64,000 nt of DNA from Owenia fusiformis (GCA_903813345.2 CAIIXF020000013.1:52414-116413), one strand, 5' to 3'. Counted from the stretch's first letter, positions 39,205-53,200 are shown. A program made the numbers and translations. Notes: a model not told the origin generated them from the letters alone.

Positions 39205-39345
39205 TTTAGTTTTCCTGAAATAAAGTGCACACTTTGGGGATTTTTAGAAAATAGACATGATAAGGAATGACATAAGCCAGAAATCTTCTAAAATTGAAAA
39301 AAAATTGTTTGATTGCTCATTATATCTGATTCTCTCTTTAAAGAA
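39205..39345 (+). repeat. Dispersed repeat, partner at 21355-21480
   Basis: Same orientation and block order as 21355-21480. Confidence 0.65.
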
Positions 39346-39707
39346 TAAATAAATTTTTCTTCACATCACAGTATGGGACAAGCTCAAATCATCATTACCT
39401 TCTCGCCAAGTTCAATAACATGACAATTTTCTATTTGTAATTTTGTCAATTTTGCCATATCAAACAGTTCTCTGTATTTTACAAGTGACCCAAGAGGGGC
39501 AGCTATTCTTAATTTTTCAGAAACAGGATGTTTTTGTCAACAATCTCATGTTTAAAATGCAGGTTTTTCCAAAGGATCCAAAAATTGCCTCCAAAGATTT
39601 CATTGAAAATAATATAGAAATAGTTACTTTTATCAATTATGAATTTACAGTATTCAAAACAAAATTAGGTCATTCAGATTAAAACTAAGGTCATTCAGTG
39701 CATTTAG

Positions 39708-40445
39708 TTATCCCAACGAACGAAGTTTGGTAGGGATATAGTGAAGCCCTCCGTCCGTCAGTCCGTCCGTCCGTCTGTCCGGAAGATAACTCAAATACTA
39801 GTAGACGGATTTTCTTCATATTTAGCGGAAAGATGTATATTGGTAAGTAGTTTTACGCAAAAAAATTTTTTTCAAGATGGCCGCCGCTTTAAAAATGACG
39901 GCACTTTTTCGCAAAAATCATAAATTTTTCATTCTAAACCAAAGTGATTAATATTATTGTTTGAAATTTTGGTAGTATATTCACAACACTTATTTATTTC
40001 ACATATATTCCGTGTTTTTCATCCTGACCCCCAGGGGCTGTGTATGGGGGGTCAGGAAAATAGTAATTTTCGCTAATTTTTAGATCTTTCTGAAGTATAG
40101 CTTTATTATACTCAAATGAAAGGCAATTAAGAGTAGATTGCAAATATTGTATCTTTTTTCTGATTCGAGCCTTGTAAAATTCAAAATGGCCGTCTAATGT
40201 ACGATTTCGCAATAATTTTTCGATCCCTTCAAAGTATGGCTATATTATACTCAAATTGAAGGAATTTTGGAGTAGATCACAATCATGGTATTATTTTTCA
40301 GATTTGTACCTCAGAAAATTCAAAATGGCTGCTTTGCAGGAATTCGTAATTCTAAAATCTAAATTTTTCAATTTTAACCAAAGTAATGAGTATAATTGAT
40401 TGGAATTCGGTAATTGATATTTTGTTCGTTGGGATTTGCTACTCC
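39708..40445 (+). mobile_element. ATCCCAACGAACGAAG-family element, tail truncated
   Basis: Head TTATCCCAACGAACGAAGTT, CCGTCCGTCAGTCCGTCCGT, CCCCAGGGGCTG body, and tail TGTTCGTTGGGATTTGCTAC ending abruptly at CTCC (40445). Confidence 0.75.
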
Positions 40446-42480
40446 ACATATTAAAACATCATTAAGGTAAAACACTAAGGGAAACATATTGAAAATGCAT
40501 ACCATGAAATAACCCCTAGATATATAATACAGTGCAACAGTACACAACAAGCAAAAACATTGTAAAACAATAAAATCAGTGATATAAGTGTAACCTTCAA
40601 GGGTTTCTAAAAATGAGGCCTCTGAATGAGTCCAGCACCATTTGATTCAACTGATGTGAAAAAGTGTCATTATCAGGAATGCTGAAAGCTCTCCTTAAGT
40701 TTGACATGAAAGTTCAACTGATGAATGATCTAATGTATAAAGAGACAATATTATACTCCTCCCTCACCATTTATTAAGGTACCACTTTCAAAATCCAAGT
40801 CAAGCGTTTTTAACCGCTTTGAGTTATGATGTACATATTGATTAGATGAAGCTACATGTACCACCTCAAGAATGGCTGTATTCTGCACCATATCTGAAAT
40901 TTAAGAATCATACCTACTTATGGAAAAGCTTTCAAGGATATAACAATGTTTATCAATTAACAACTCAAATGATACTAGGAGGAACAATTTTTAAATTACC
41001 ACTTTCATACAAGAATCTTGCAAATCTACAATCTGGAACAGTCATGTTCATATGCAGTATTAAAATGGTAAATTACAGTGTATTTCAACAGAAATGGCAG
41101 GGAGAATATTTAACTTGACTTGTATACTGAAGTAACATGGTAAAAAGCTTTTTTTGAATTGACCTTTTCCATATAAATGAAAAATAGATGGCATCATGGG
41201 TATTGGTAGAGCTTGGGTAGGGCTAGAATACATGTAAATGTATTGCCATAGTCACTTAATTTCTTGATTTAAGAAGTAATTCCATTTGGATCAACTTTCA
41301 AACATCATTGGAATGAGTTCTATATGATCTTATTGACATGTGGATTGTGATTTCACATTAAAATTGTGATCCTTGTAAGAGTAAATGGTTTTCCGCATTG
41401 TGTCAATGGGGATTTAGCCTGACCTTTTTTAGACAACCAGAAAATCATTAGAATTTGAATAATGGTAAATAACAGTGCAAATCAAAGTTGTTTTGATAGA
41501 GAATTACTCACAGAATTCAAATATGCCCATCAGATGGAAGAAAACTTTAGTTTTCAATGGTTAAAAATACAGATCTCCTAAAATCTCATTAAAAACGAGA
41601 CCTTAACGAGATTGCAAAGCTATATGGAAAAAGGACCATTGCATGCCATTAGAGAACATTAAGTTAAGAAATAAAGTCATTTGAAATTGAATGCAATTCA
41701 TGAAAAGGGTGAATTTTCCCCAAAATGGCTGATATTTCAGGTGTGATTCCAGGAACCAAGACATCATCCTAGCAATCTGAAATTTTACAGTAAAGTTAGT
41801 TAGGGTAAAAGGAATGGGAACCCATATGTGCTTAGCTCTCTGGTAAAAAAGTGAAATTTCCAAACACCCTAACTTCCATGCATGCAAAATAATGATTATT
41901 CAGTGGTCAATGATCACATATGAACAAATGACATATCATTGTAAAGATGAGACACGTACTGTAGCTTTATGATGAACTTTGAAATTTATCTAATCATCAC
42001 TGTTTTTTTGTTTTTTTTGTTTTTTTGGCTTGTTGTGTTTTTATTGGGATGCACTGTTATCATATGAAAAAGTCAATCTTAATCAAGGTGTTCTCAGCAA
42101 TCTGGCAATAGTTTGATTACCTAAGTTGGTATTCAATTAGCTTTATCATAGACATTCAATCTAGAGGAAATATTAAAACATTATTATAAAAGGCAGGGCG
42201 CAAATGGCAACATACTAAAATCACAAAACCCAGATATTCAACTCAAATCTCCCAAACTAGACTAGTTGTGGCTTTCCAGTATATTATATATTAATTTGGC
42301 ATTTTCAAATAACAAATGTTAATAAAAGGTGATAGACTCTCCAATCTTATTAGCATTATTTTTCAAAATAACCAATTGGCATGAAATAATTAGGTGTCAG
42401 GGGGGGGGGGGGTTACAAGTTAAAAAGGCTTAGTTTCATTATTTCTTTGGGGAATTACCTTACTAGCAGGGTGAGAACTA
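40446..42480. other. No gene or clear repeat seen
   Basis: AT-rich. The small frames here show no splice partners, motifs or homologous copies within the window. A 13-base G run lies at about 42399. Confidence 0.4.
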
Positions 42481-42484
42481 TCTC

Positions 42485-43090
42485 AGAAGCAGTGCCCCTT
42501 TAAATGGCTAAATGGATATTGATCCAGTCCCTCAGCAATATATCATCTTCAGGGACAGGCATGAATGATGAATTAAAAATAGATTAACCCATTTGTTTCT
42601 TCATTTAAAATGTTTTAATGTTCATTAATATGAAAACTACCTTACAAGCAGCGTCCCTTTAAATAGCTAAATGGATATTGATCAAGTTCCTCAGCAATAT
42701 ATCATCATGGACAGGGATGAGCAATGAATTAAAGATAGATTGATCCGTTTGTTTCTCTGTTCAAAATACTTAAGTGTTCATTAATATGTAAACTACTTTA
42801 CAAGCACTGTCCCTTTAAATGGCTAAATGGATATTGATCAAGTTCCTCAGCAATATATCATCATGGACAGGGATGAGCAATGAATTAAAGATAGATTGAT
42901 CCATTTGTTTCTCTGTTCAAAATACTTAAGTGTTCATTAATATGTAAACTACTTTACAAGCACTGTCCCTTTAAATGGCTAAATAGATATTGATCAAGTT
43001 CCTCAGCAATATATCATCATGGACAGGGATGAGCAATGAATTAAAGATAGATTGATCCATTTGTTTCTCTGTTCAAAATACTCCAGAATC
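42485..43090 (+). repeat. Four tandem ~156 bp units
   Basis: The mark AAGCANTGYCCCTTTAAAT recurs at about 42485, 42645, 42801 and 42957. Units 2-4 are near-identical, unit 1 is more diverged (160 bp). Each contains CCTCAGCAATATATCATC. A single related AGTGCCCCTTTAAATG lies at about 5090. Confidence 0.9.
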
Positions 43091-44127
43091 TCCTTCATCC
43101 AATTTCAATTGGACAATCAATGGACAATACAGCCTTTGGCAACTTCTTCAATCAGATCTTTTTTGCATCCTCATGACACTGTGACCTTTGTCCTTGTTAT
43201 GCTTTGTACTATCTTAAGACAGGAGAATATCTGGTCTGATGAGTATCATTATAGTGCAGTGATTTGGCAATAGAAGTTTTAATGCAAATCAACCAAACAA
43301 CCTTGAATTGTGAACCAACTTCTTGTGGTGGTCAGTACACTTCTCCTGGGTTTCTTCCAAGTGCCCTTTGCCTTAACAAGATCAAATTACTGAGGATGTG
43401 TCGTTTTCTTTTCATGGAGTTGGTCATGCCTTCATGTGAACAAGTTTTTTAATTGGAATTTTCAGCATGCCAGTGTGTACTTGTTACTTCATTGTTCATT
43501 TAATGATGTTGTTTTGATGTTATGAGTATTGGCTATCAATTTTTTCAATTTTTCTTCAACATGTATTGTAATGACTTCAGTATGAATGAAATGTCCCTTG
43601 GTGTTCTGGTCCTGGATTGTGATACTGCTTCTCGATTGGAGGGGGGGGGATGTTAGACATTGTTTGTTTTCACGTTAGATCATGGTTTTGGGATATAAAG
43701 GGTCTACTTTTCTTATGACAGATTTACACTTAGAGTTTGCTTTTCTTGTTTGGTTTCTTTTTAGTTTTTAGTCACAGCTCCCATTTGGCATTTGTGCTTA
43801 TATATTCCTTCTAATACTCTTTCAACTAATGCCTTCTACTTAAGACTTGTTCTTGCTAGTTCCTCTTTTGCCTTTCATGTGTTCTATGATTCTTCCATCT
43901 GTAATATCCTTGTCACTGTATTGGTTTGGCTATACCCTCTTACAATATTTTGTCCATAGTGGTATATTTTTAAAATTATACCTAATTTCTTCAATTAAGG
44001 ATTATTTTATTATAGTATTAAATGTACATTTTATTTTTCTAAGGTCTCATCAATTTTGTATTAGACATTGTTATAAATTGTTCACTTTAAAGTTAATATA
44101 TTGCTTAATTGGCTGAGTTTATATTAG
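43091..44127. other. No gene supported
   Basis: Several short frames on the plus strand, with no motif, splice logic or repeat partner. Confidence 0.4.
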
Positions 44128-44287
44128 TGAATGCAACTTGCTGTTGGCTACTGGATTAACCTACTATTTTATGACCAATTCATTTTAATATGAACAAAAT
44201 AGTGGCATGTAATATTCATATTTAAATGGGTTGACCATAAAACATTAAGCTAATCCAGTACCCGACAGCTGATAGTTGCATTTGCAA
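44128..44287. mobile_element. Palindromic MITE (~160 bp)
   Basis: GAATGCAACTTGCTGTTGGC with TACTGGATTAAC (left) mirrors TAATCCAGTACCCGACAGCT with GATAGTTGCATTT (right). Confidence 0.7.
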
Positions 44288-44605
44288 ATACAAGCAAAGT
44301 GACTATGTTATCAAACTTTCTTTCGTAATGATATATTGTCATAATTTGTCATAATTTGTCATATTTTGATACACTCACACTCAATACCCAAAGGATAAAC
44401 AGTTGAAATTGGTTACACTATCTACTGTGCTATAATTTTACATAACATTTTATTCAATGAATTGAAAATACAAATTCTATGATATATATGCCTAATAGAA
44501 ATACACTTATGATAAATATATCCCATACCATAAATACAATAGTGAAGTTGAAAGATTATTAAGCGCACCATATATATATATTGAATTTTTACGTTTATGG
44601 AGCTG

Positions 44606-46071
44606 AGGCCTCATTATCCGGTCGACGCACCGCAAATCGCAATCGCAACGTAAATATTTAGCGAATCGTACGCAAAACGATATTATGAGGTCATCTCAAA
44701 GGCACTCTAGCGCAAATTAATTGCCGTTTTGCGTCTATAGCGCAAATCGCAGTTTTCTTATTACACGGTAGACGCATCGCTATTTTCATTTCGCATCGCA
44801 AATACACTGCTAACCGCACGCAAATTGGTATTATGCAGTCATCGCACAGTTGCGTCCACGTAAATCAGTTGATTTTTATGTCGCAAACTCCACTTTATTT
44901 GCGGCATCCCTGACCCTGCCGCAATATAAATCGCAAACATATCATCAAGAATCTTGATAGTTTTCCTATTGAAATTAACATTATCGTTGTAGAAATCTAG
45001 GAAGTGCCCTTTGAGACATCCAACTAAAGATAGGTTGAAAAACATTAGAGACACAAATAACCAAAACTTATCAAAATCAAGTCTGAAAGTGCACGATTAT
45101 GCTACCTTGGTTTTGTGAAATCTATAATAAATATCGCAATTCCAATCCATTTCGCAAATATCGTCTGCTAAAATTAAAATATTAGGGTTCGATCAAGCTG
45201 GAAAATGTGGCGCATATTATTCCAGGATGTTCACAATAGAAGAGGTTTACGCTGATTCAGAGACAGGAGTCAGCCGTTGGAGATGACTGACGATGAGATA
45301 TTAAACAGATATCGCATGCCGAGGCCACTCATTCTTTTGCCAAACAAAGCTTCCTCTTTAGGATTTATTTCTGAAATCCTCGTTTAACAGGGATCCGCTC
45401 ATTTCCTTCCTTCAAACAGATCGCGATTGTCTGCCTTTTCTCCATTAACGTTTACAGTAATTATGCGCATGTTACAAAAATGAACCAATATGCGAACGGC
45501 GATTATGACGTCAGCGGGCAGATATACTATAAGAGCGGGACGTATAGCTATATCTGACCGCTGATGAAAATATATAGAGGTTATTTAATGGGAGGTTTTT
45601 GATACAGGGTATATCTGAGGGAAATACAATATATCAACCCGAGGGACCGTAGGGACAATCACCTAGCGATAGCTTTGTTGGAGAGTATCGGGTCATTCTC
45701 CATGCAGTCGTACAAATTATACAGACACGAATAGCAAATGACGCATGCGTGGAGATTAAAGAATATCGAGTTGGAACCCTGGCTTCCAATCCTCCTTGAG
45801 TCCAGTTGAAATAGATAACATTGATTGACACATCCGCACTGGCGTAAACATATACATAGACATTAAAAAATCGATAAATCTATTTTGAGCTCTAAGTTTA
45901 AATTTCCCGCGTTTCCAATTTATTTGCGATTAGCATACTGTTGCGTCTGCGTTGCGTCTGCGTTTGCGTGAAGCGCGTAATACGACGCAAACCATGATTT
46001 GCGCTTGCGAATAATGTTGATTCGCAAGCGCAACGCAAATCGCAATGCTAATTTAGCGCTGACCGGATAAT
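44606..46071. mobile_element. 1.47 kb TIR element rich in GCGCAAATCGC
   Basis: Left end GAGGCCTCATTATCCGGTC and right end GACCGGATAATGAGGGCTC are inverted repeats with one mismatch in 19. Subterminal zones carry many CGCAAATCGCAA/TTGCGTCTGCG motifs on both strands. No transposase; a GAGGTTATTTAATGGGAGG fragment is nested at about 45577-45655. Confidence 0.8.
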
Positions 46072-46283
46072 GAGGGCTCTGCTCCGCACCCAATATTTAG
46101 AGGGGGCTCATATCTGAAGAACATTTCCGAATTTTTATAAAATCACACAGATACTGCCTGGCTTCCAAGATGCAAAAATAATTTGTATAGATAGTGTACC
46201 TGGAACACCATTTTTTATGAATGCTGGGGACTCAGTATTAAAAGGATAATTTCAAAATATATATAGGTCTGGGAAAGGTTTAA

Positions 46284-46499
46284 GGCACACTGCGTCGCTA
46301 TAGAATGAATTGCGCTACTATTTTCACAATTGTATTGATATTTGGTGTCAAATACACATATCTTGGTATATTTGAAGTCCCAAAACGGCTTAGTTTCAGA
46401 AATATCCCAAATTTAAATTCAAAAATGACCGTTAGCTCCGCACCCTCCGCTCATTTGCTCCGCACCCAATATTTCCCACAGGCTCTGTCTGCATAGGGT
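46284..46499 (+). repeat. ~212 bp inverted repeat, right copy
   Basis: Reverse complement of 38197-38408, ending at GTCTGCATAGGGTG just before the sequence that leads into the Helentron. Confidence 0.85.
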
Positions 46500-46735
46500 G
46501 GGACCTGAGAGTATAAATGAGAAGACAATCATCTTAAATAATATGCTATGTATTTTTAAAAGGTATGTTTATTTGTGCAAATATTCTATGCTAAAACCAA
46601 CACTTAAAGGTTTTATAAGTAATGTGAAGGAATATTTTATTATGGACAAACGGGTTGGCAGAGGCGAAAAGTGGAAAATCATGGAAACAAAATTAAACAA
46701 ATGAAACTGATGATTTTTTCCTTTAAATAAATAAA
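46500..46735 (+). other. Short frame with A-rich end, origin unclear
   Basis: 68-codon frame (46498-46704) containing KYSMLKPTLKGFISN and ending METKLNK, followed by AAATAAATAAAAAAAATG. It may be the 3' end of a retro-element or a relic exon; it starts exactly where the inverted repeat ends. Confidence 0.25.
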
Positions 46736-46899
46736 AAAAATGCCAATGGTATAACGTCTCTTAAGACGAAATATTTAACCACTGTACTGTATTGTAAAAT
46801 TGTTAAATGTAGGTTTACCATGTAACTGTACTGTAACTCTCAAAATTATTCATGATGTGAACGCACTTCTTACTGATAACAATGAATTCTTAGATCTCT

Positions 46900-47285
46900 G
46901 TTGAAATCAGAAAAAGTACTTAAGTAACAAAATAAGGAGACAAGAAAGATCTGAAGTTATCAAATGAAAGCAAGAAGAAAGAAAATGGAACGACATTTAA
47001 AAACATGAACCATTACAGCCTATTCTTATAAAACACAGAAACTATCGAGGCGTAAACTTGGACGATTGAAAAGCAACTCAACTTCAAACAACAAAAGCAG
47101 TCCAGATTAGTACTTCAGAGCTTCACAACCAAAGAAACTGTATTGCCACACCATGATCTAGAACAGTTTTTGTCTGACAACACTGTAGAGTACCACCATT
47201 GAAAATAATGATCTCAAAATCTTAACATTGATAACACTGAAACACTGTTCAAGTTGAATATTAACACTGTTCAAACAGGAAAGAA
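46900..47285 (+). other. A-rich leader upstream of the Helentron ORF
   Basis: Base composition is like the ORF, but all frames contain stops, including TAA at 47262 in frame with the ORF. It could be 5' UTR, a decayed N-terminal part or an intron-containing leader. No promoter motif can be claimed. Confidence 0.35.
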
Positions 47286-50200
47286 TTGAAAAGATCAAAA
47301 TATCTTAGTTACAAATCAGATATTGATACAACTAGAAACAAACCAGAAACTAAAAATGTGCCAGACAGTGAAAATCCATACTTTGTCGAAATTGTAGAAC
47401 AAATGCAAGATATTTTTGCTGAAGGATGTTTACGTGTTCCACCAGTAACGATTCATAGTCATAGCAAAAACAATGAAATACAGTCTTCCATGAACCATAA
47501 ATATGAAGTGAAAAATACTGAAATCTTAGAAGCTGACAATGATGACAAACTGTTTAATGAAAATGTGTCTTCGAAAGATTTACAAACTGGAACAAAATAC
47601 AAAGTTTCCCAAACTGGAGGTTACAACCCAAAAGATAATTCTAAGGATAAATCAAAGGAAAGTCCTGATGATGTAACTGTTTTGAAAGAAACCTATAGTG
47701 AGCCTATTGGGAATTTTAACCCTTTGCAAAACCAAGAGAAAGTTCATTTATGCAACATCCATCATCTCAAGTATACGCCAAAAAGCAATGATCCTGTATA
47801 TGACAATGTTGAAATTGCCTTTATGAAGCCAAAATATGAATCCTTAAAACATATCAGAGGTGATGGAAACTGTCTTTTTAGAGCAATTGCATATTGTATA
47901 ACAAACGATGAAAATGACCACACTGCTATTAGACAGAGTATAGTGTCTCATAGAAATGACCAAAGCTGTAAGAAATACATTTGTAAAACAAGAGGAATAA
48001 CCGCAACAGAATTGGAAAATCATATAAAATCCCAAAATATGAATAGATCATCTGTATGGGGAACTGATATTGAAATTGCCGCAGCTTGCCATTTATTCCA
48101 AACCCAGATACTTACTTTTGAAAACACAAATAGATGGACAGTATTTGGAAAAACATTTGTTAACAGATGTATGTACCTAGATCATTCTAGCCAATGTCAT
48201 TATGACGTGGTAACAGATGTGATAGATGCAAATACAAATACAAATCCTGCAAAGAACAATGCATCAGCAATACAGATATTTGATCAAGTTATAGAAGGAA
48301 ATATGTCTCAAAATCATCTAATGTTTGAAGGCATAGGTCAAGGAAAACAATGTTATGCTAACTCTTTGTCATTTTTACTGATGCTTCAAAATGAAAGTCA
48401 CCATGAAATTAATGCAGAATTCATTACTGATGTTTTAGTCCGAGGCAACATATTATACAATAGTATCATATCTCAAAATCCAACTCCAACAGGTTATTTG
48501 GAAATATTTGATATTCCAAAAATCTTAAGCTTTAACAACAAAAATTATACATACAAATCAAGACAACAACAGGGATACTTAGAATACTGGAATTATACTG
48601 AAGAAGATGACCAAGGATTAACTCTGCATGAAGCTATTGAAAAAGTTCTCACAGATTACAATGCATGCCTTGTTACATTCCTCAATACAACAACATGTGT
48701 GATGAAGAACAAAAGCATATATTATTCATTTGACCCACACAGTAGGGATGAGCAAGGAAGAATTAATGTTTTGGGAAATGCAATAGTTCACATGTCGAAT
48801 TCATTGGAAAAAATATCATTATTCTTGTGGAACACTGCAGAGTCATTAACTGATAGTATAATAAACAGAACTAATGCCAAACATGGATTTTCTGTTGATG
48901 GTATAACATTTGAAGAATGTAGGAAATCTAAGCAAATAAAAGATCAAAACTTCGAGCCTAAACTATCAACAATATCTAGCAAAATAAAGTGTAAGAATGA
49001 CCAAGCAAAAAATGAAGTAAAAAACCTTACTGCTAGTCAACCATCCATGTCCTCAAAGTCAGCTAGAAGAACATCTTGTAAACAAAAATTAAATTTTAAT
49101 GAAAATATTGATGCACATCAAAAAAAGGAATCTCAAAGTATAGAACCACTGTCTGATCATGAACAAAATGTTGTTGATCCAATGAGTCTACAGATCAAAG
49201 AATCATATGTTCGTCTATGTAAATTAACATGCAAACGTGGACAGCTAGTTGCTGGAAAATGTGATAAAGCTAGAATGCATTGTACCAAAAATACTGTAAA
49301 TAATCAAGAAAACATATGTAATAGTAGCCTGTGCGCTGATGATTCCAAAACTGATATTTTCTCAGATAAAGAAAAGGCTAAATTGAGGAAAATGTCTAAG
49401 TCAGATCAAAAGCTATACAAGCGTAATATTCTTCTGAAAAAAAAGTATAATACTGATGAAGCCTTTAAAAATAAAAAATTGGAACATGATAGAGAGAAAT
49501 ATGCATCTACACCTGGGTTCAAAGATAAAAAGAAATTTTTAAGTAAGCATAGATATGGAACTGATGAAGACTTCAGACATACTAAACTTAACCAAAGCAA
49601 ACAAAGATATGAAATGAATGAAGACTTTAAGCACACTATGCTTAATCAAAGCAAGCAACGAAGCAAAGAAAAATATGAAACTGATGAAGACTTCAAACAT
49701 AGCAAGCTTAACAAAAGTAAAAGAAAGTATGAATGTGATATAGAATTTAAAGAAAGAGTGAAACAACAGAGTAAAGAAAAGTACGAATTTGATGAAGAAT
49801 TTAAAGAAAGAGTGAAACAACAGAGTAAGGAAAAGTACGAATTTGATGGAGAATTTAAAGAAAGAGTGAAGCAACAAAGTAAAGAAAAGTACGAATTTGA
49901 TCAAGACTTTAAAGAAAGAGTGAAGCAACAGAGTAAACAACAGAGCAAACAAAGATATGACATTGACAAAGCCTTCAAAAAAAGGAAAATAATGCAAGGT
50001 AAAGAAAAACATATTACCAAAAAGTCCCAACGAGAAAATATTGAAAGAGTAATTCACGACTTTAAACAAACAATAAATGATGGACTAAACTATATTTGTG
50101 TGGTTTGTCATAGATTGCTATTTAAACACCAGGTGCTAGCCTACAAGGAAAATGTATATACTAAAATGTCTCAAGAAAATAAACAAAAGTGTGTTTCAAA

Positions 50201-53200
50201 AATATATTTGCATACTAGAGAAATATCATGCAAAGAAAACTGTGAACTTTGTAAGTCTCCAATAAGTAAACTATGGATATGTCAGAACTGTCATGTACAT
50301 TTTAAAAATGGCAATATTCCCCCAATGGCTAATAGCAATAATTTGTTATTACAAACAATACCAGCGGAATTGAAAGATTTGAATGTCCTTGAACAACATT
50401 TAGTATCGTTACGTTTACCTTTTATGAAAGTAGTACAATTACCAAGAGGAGGGCAATTTGGTATGAATGGTCCTGTTATATCTGTGTCAAATAATGCTCA
50501 GGAAACCATAAATGCTTTACCAAGACCAATTCATGATGAGCAGCTTTTGACTGTCAAACTCAAACGCAAACTTGAATATAAAGGTCATTACTTATATAAA
50601 TCAGTCAGTATTTCAAAAGTTAAAGCGGCATTGGGATACCTAAAACAAAACAATGTGCACTACAAAGACATTAATATATTGGATGATTTTGTGAATTTAA
50701 TACCTCCAGAAATTTTAAGTGAAGAAGATCAAAAGCAATATGGAATGACACCTGAATTGAAACAAACTGATATTGACTGTAATGTATGTCAACTAGAAAA
50801 TAGCACAGAGAATCAGGGGAAAGACACATCAAATGATATGATGGGTGTAGTATCTGATACTTGTTTGCAACCTGATAACTTTGCTCAGCACATTCTGGAT
50901 ACACATCTTGACAAAATATACTGCATAGCACCAGGAGAAGGAAACAAACCAATACGTATTCTTGAAGAAAAGAATAATGAAGCTCTTTCATTTCCCACTC
51001 TATTTCCAAATGGTAGAAACGCTCATGATGAAAATAGAGAAAAAAAGTTGTCAGCAACAAAATATTTTGGTAATAGGCTATTCTCTGCAGACTTGAGATT
51101 TGCTAAGAATACTCAATATATATTTTATGCCCAATTTTTGACTGAACTCCAGAATATAATATCCAAAGTTAGTATTAACCTTAGAAAAACAACAGAAAAA
51201 TCAACAATCGGTAATACAATAACAGCTGATGATATTATCAACAAAGAGAAGAGTGAAATGCTTTGCCGTAAGAATGTTGGTCATCACTATTTGCAACCGA
51301 TTCGTGGAACACCACCATACTGGCAACACGTACAAAAAGATTTATTTGCAATGATTAGGCAACTTGGTCCACCAACATGGTTTTGCTCATTTTCGTCAGC
51401 AGATATGAAATGGAATGAAGTTATTAACACAATTCTCAAACAAAACAATGACCCTCGATTACCAGAAGAAATAACCAAAACAGAACGTTGTGAACTGATA
51501 AGGGATAATCCGGTCACTGTAACTAGAATGTTTGATAATAGATGGAAAAAGTTCATGAATGATGTTATTAAATCACCAGCTGAACCAATTGGTAAAGTGA
51601 AAGACATGTTTTACAGAGTTGAATTTCAAATGAGAGGGTCACCTCATATACATTGTTTAATTTGGATCGAAGATGCTCCCGTTTATGGTAAATCACCAAA
51701 TTTAGAAGTTGAAGAATTCATAGATAAGTATATCACTTGTGCATTGCCCGATGAAAAAACTGACTCAGACTTGTTCAGAATAGTAAACGAAGTCCAAACA
51801 CACAGCAAAAACCACTCAAAAAGTTGCAAGAAAAATAAAAGAACTTGTAGATTTCACTTTCCAAGACTTCCATCTGAGAAAACCTTTATCATTGATGACA
51901 AAAGTCCTGATAAGACTACAGAGTGTATACCAATAAAAGAAGCTGAAGATATAATTCAATCTCTCTGGGAATTCTTTCTCTCTGAAGATTATTCTCAAAT
52001 GACATTAAATGAAATATTTGAAAAAGCACACCCAGGCTTAACAATGGAAAAATATGAAAATATTATAAGAACTCTGACAAAAAGTAAAAGGAAAGCAATA
52101 TTTTTGAAGAGAACTGTTAAAGACATTTGGATAAATAACTACAATGCAGACCTTTTAAAAGCATGGGAAGCCAATATGGATATACAATTTGTCCTTGATG
52201 TATTTTCATGTGTTGTCTACATTGTATCATATATATCAAAACAGGAACGAGAAATGAGTCAGAATCTTATAGATGCAGAACAGGAAGCCAAAGAACAAAA
52301 CTCCTCAGCTTCTAAACTCATGAAAATCATTGGTTACCGATATATGAAACATAGAGAAGTTAGTGCTCAAGAAGCCGTATACAGAGCAAGTAATCTTCAT
52401 CTCAAAGAATGCTCAAGACAAACTGTTTTCCTTCCAGTAGGTAACAATCCTATTAAAATGTCACTACCAATTTCAGTAATTCGTCAACAGAAAGATGATA
52501 AAATATGGGCAACAAGTATCATAGATAGATATTTTGCAAGACCACACAGTGTTGAATTCAATGATTTATGCTTGGCAGAATTTGCATCACAATATAGAGT
52601 TGTGACATATAACAATGATGAAGATATAGTAGAAAATCAGAAGGAAACATCCAAAAAAATAAAACTAGACTTTGGTTTAGGATTTATACAAAAGCGATCA
52701 AAAAGTCCACCAGCTATTATACGCTACCCAAAGTTCTCAAAGGAAACTAATCCAAATGAATATTATCATAGTATGCTCCAACTGTTCATACCACACAGAA
52801 GTGATAAGGAATTACGACCTACTAAACATGAAACATTTGAAGGCTATTTTAAATGTGGCAAAATAAAACAAGGAGGTAAATTGTTTAATGTTTCTGAAAT
52901 TGTAACAAAATATAAAAGTATTTATGATGTTACTGGTGATGAATTAAATGCTGCACAAGATAAATTATCTGATGGAGATTCATATGAGAATGCATGGGCT
53001 AATTTAGCTCCAGAGCAAGAACTAGAAAGACAAGAGTGTATTTCTGAAAATATTGAACCAATATCTGATGACATTGATGAAACTGATATGCCTGACATTG
53101 ATTTTAAAACCAAAGACAAGGAAACAGGAAAAGTGAATTGTCTAGTTGAATTACAAACGGACACAATACCGACAAATGAAGCCATGGAATTGATAAGATC

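Noticed and set aside
49406-51060. Long antisense frames inside the Helentron ORF
   Set aside because: Mirror frames of the Lys-rich repeats and coding region; no independent start context or motif.
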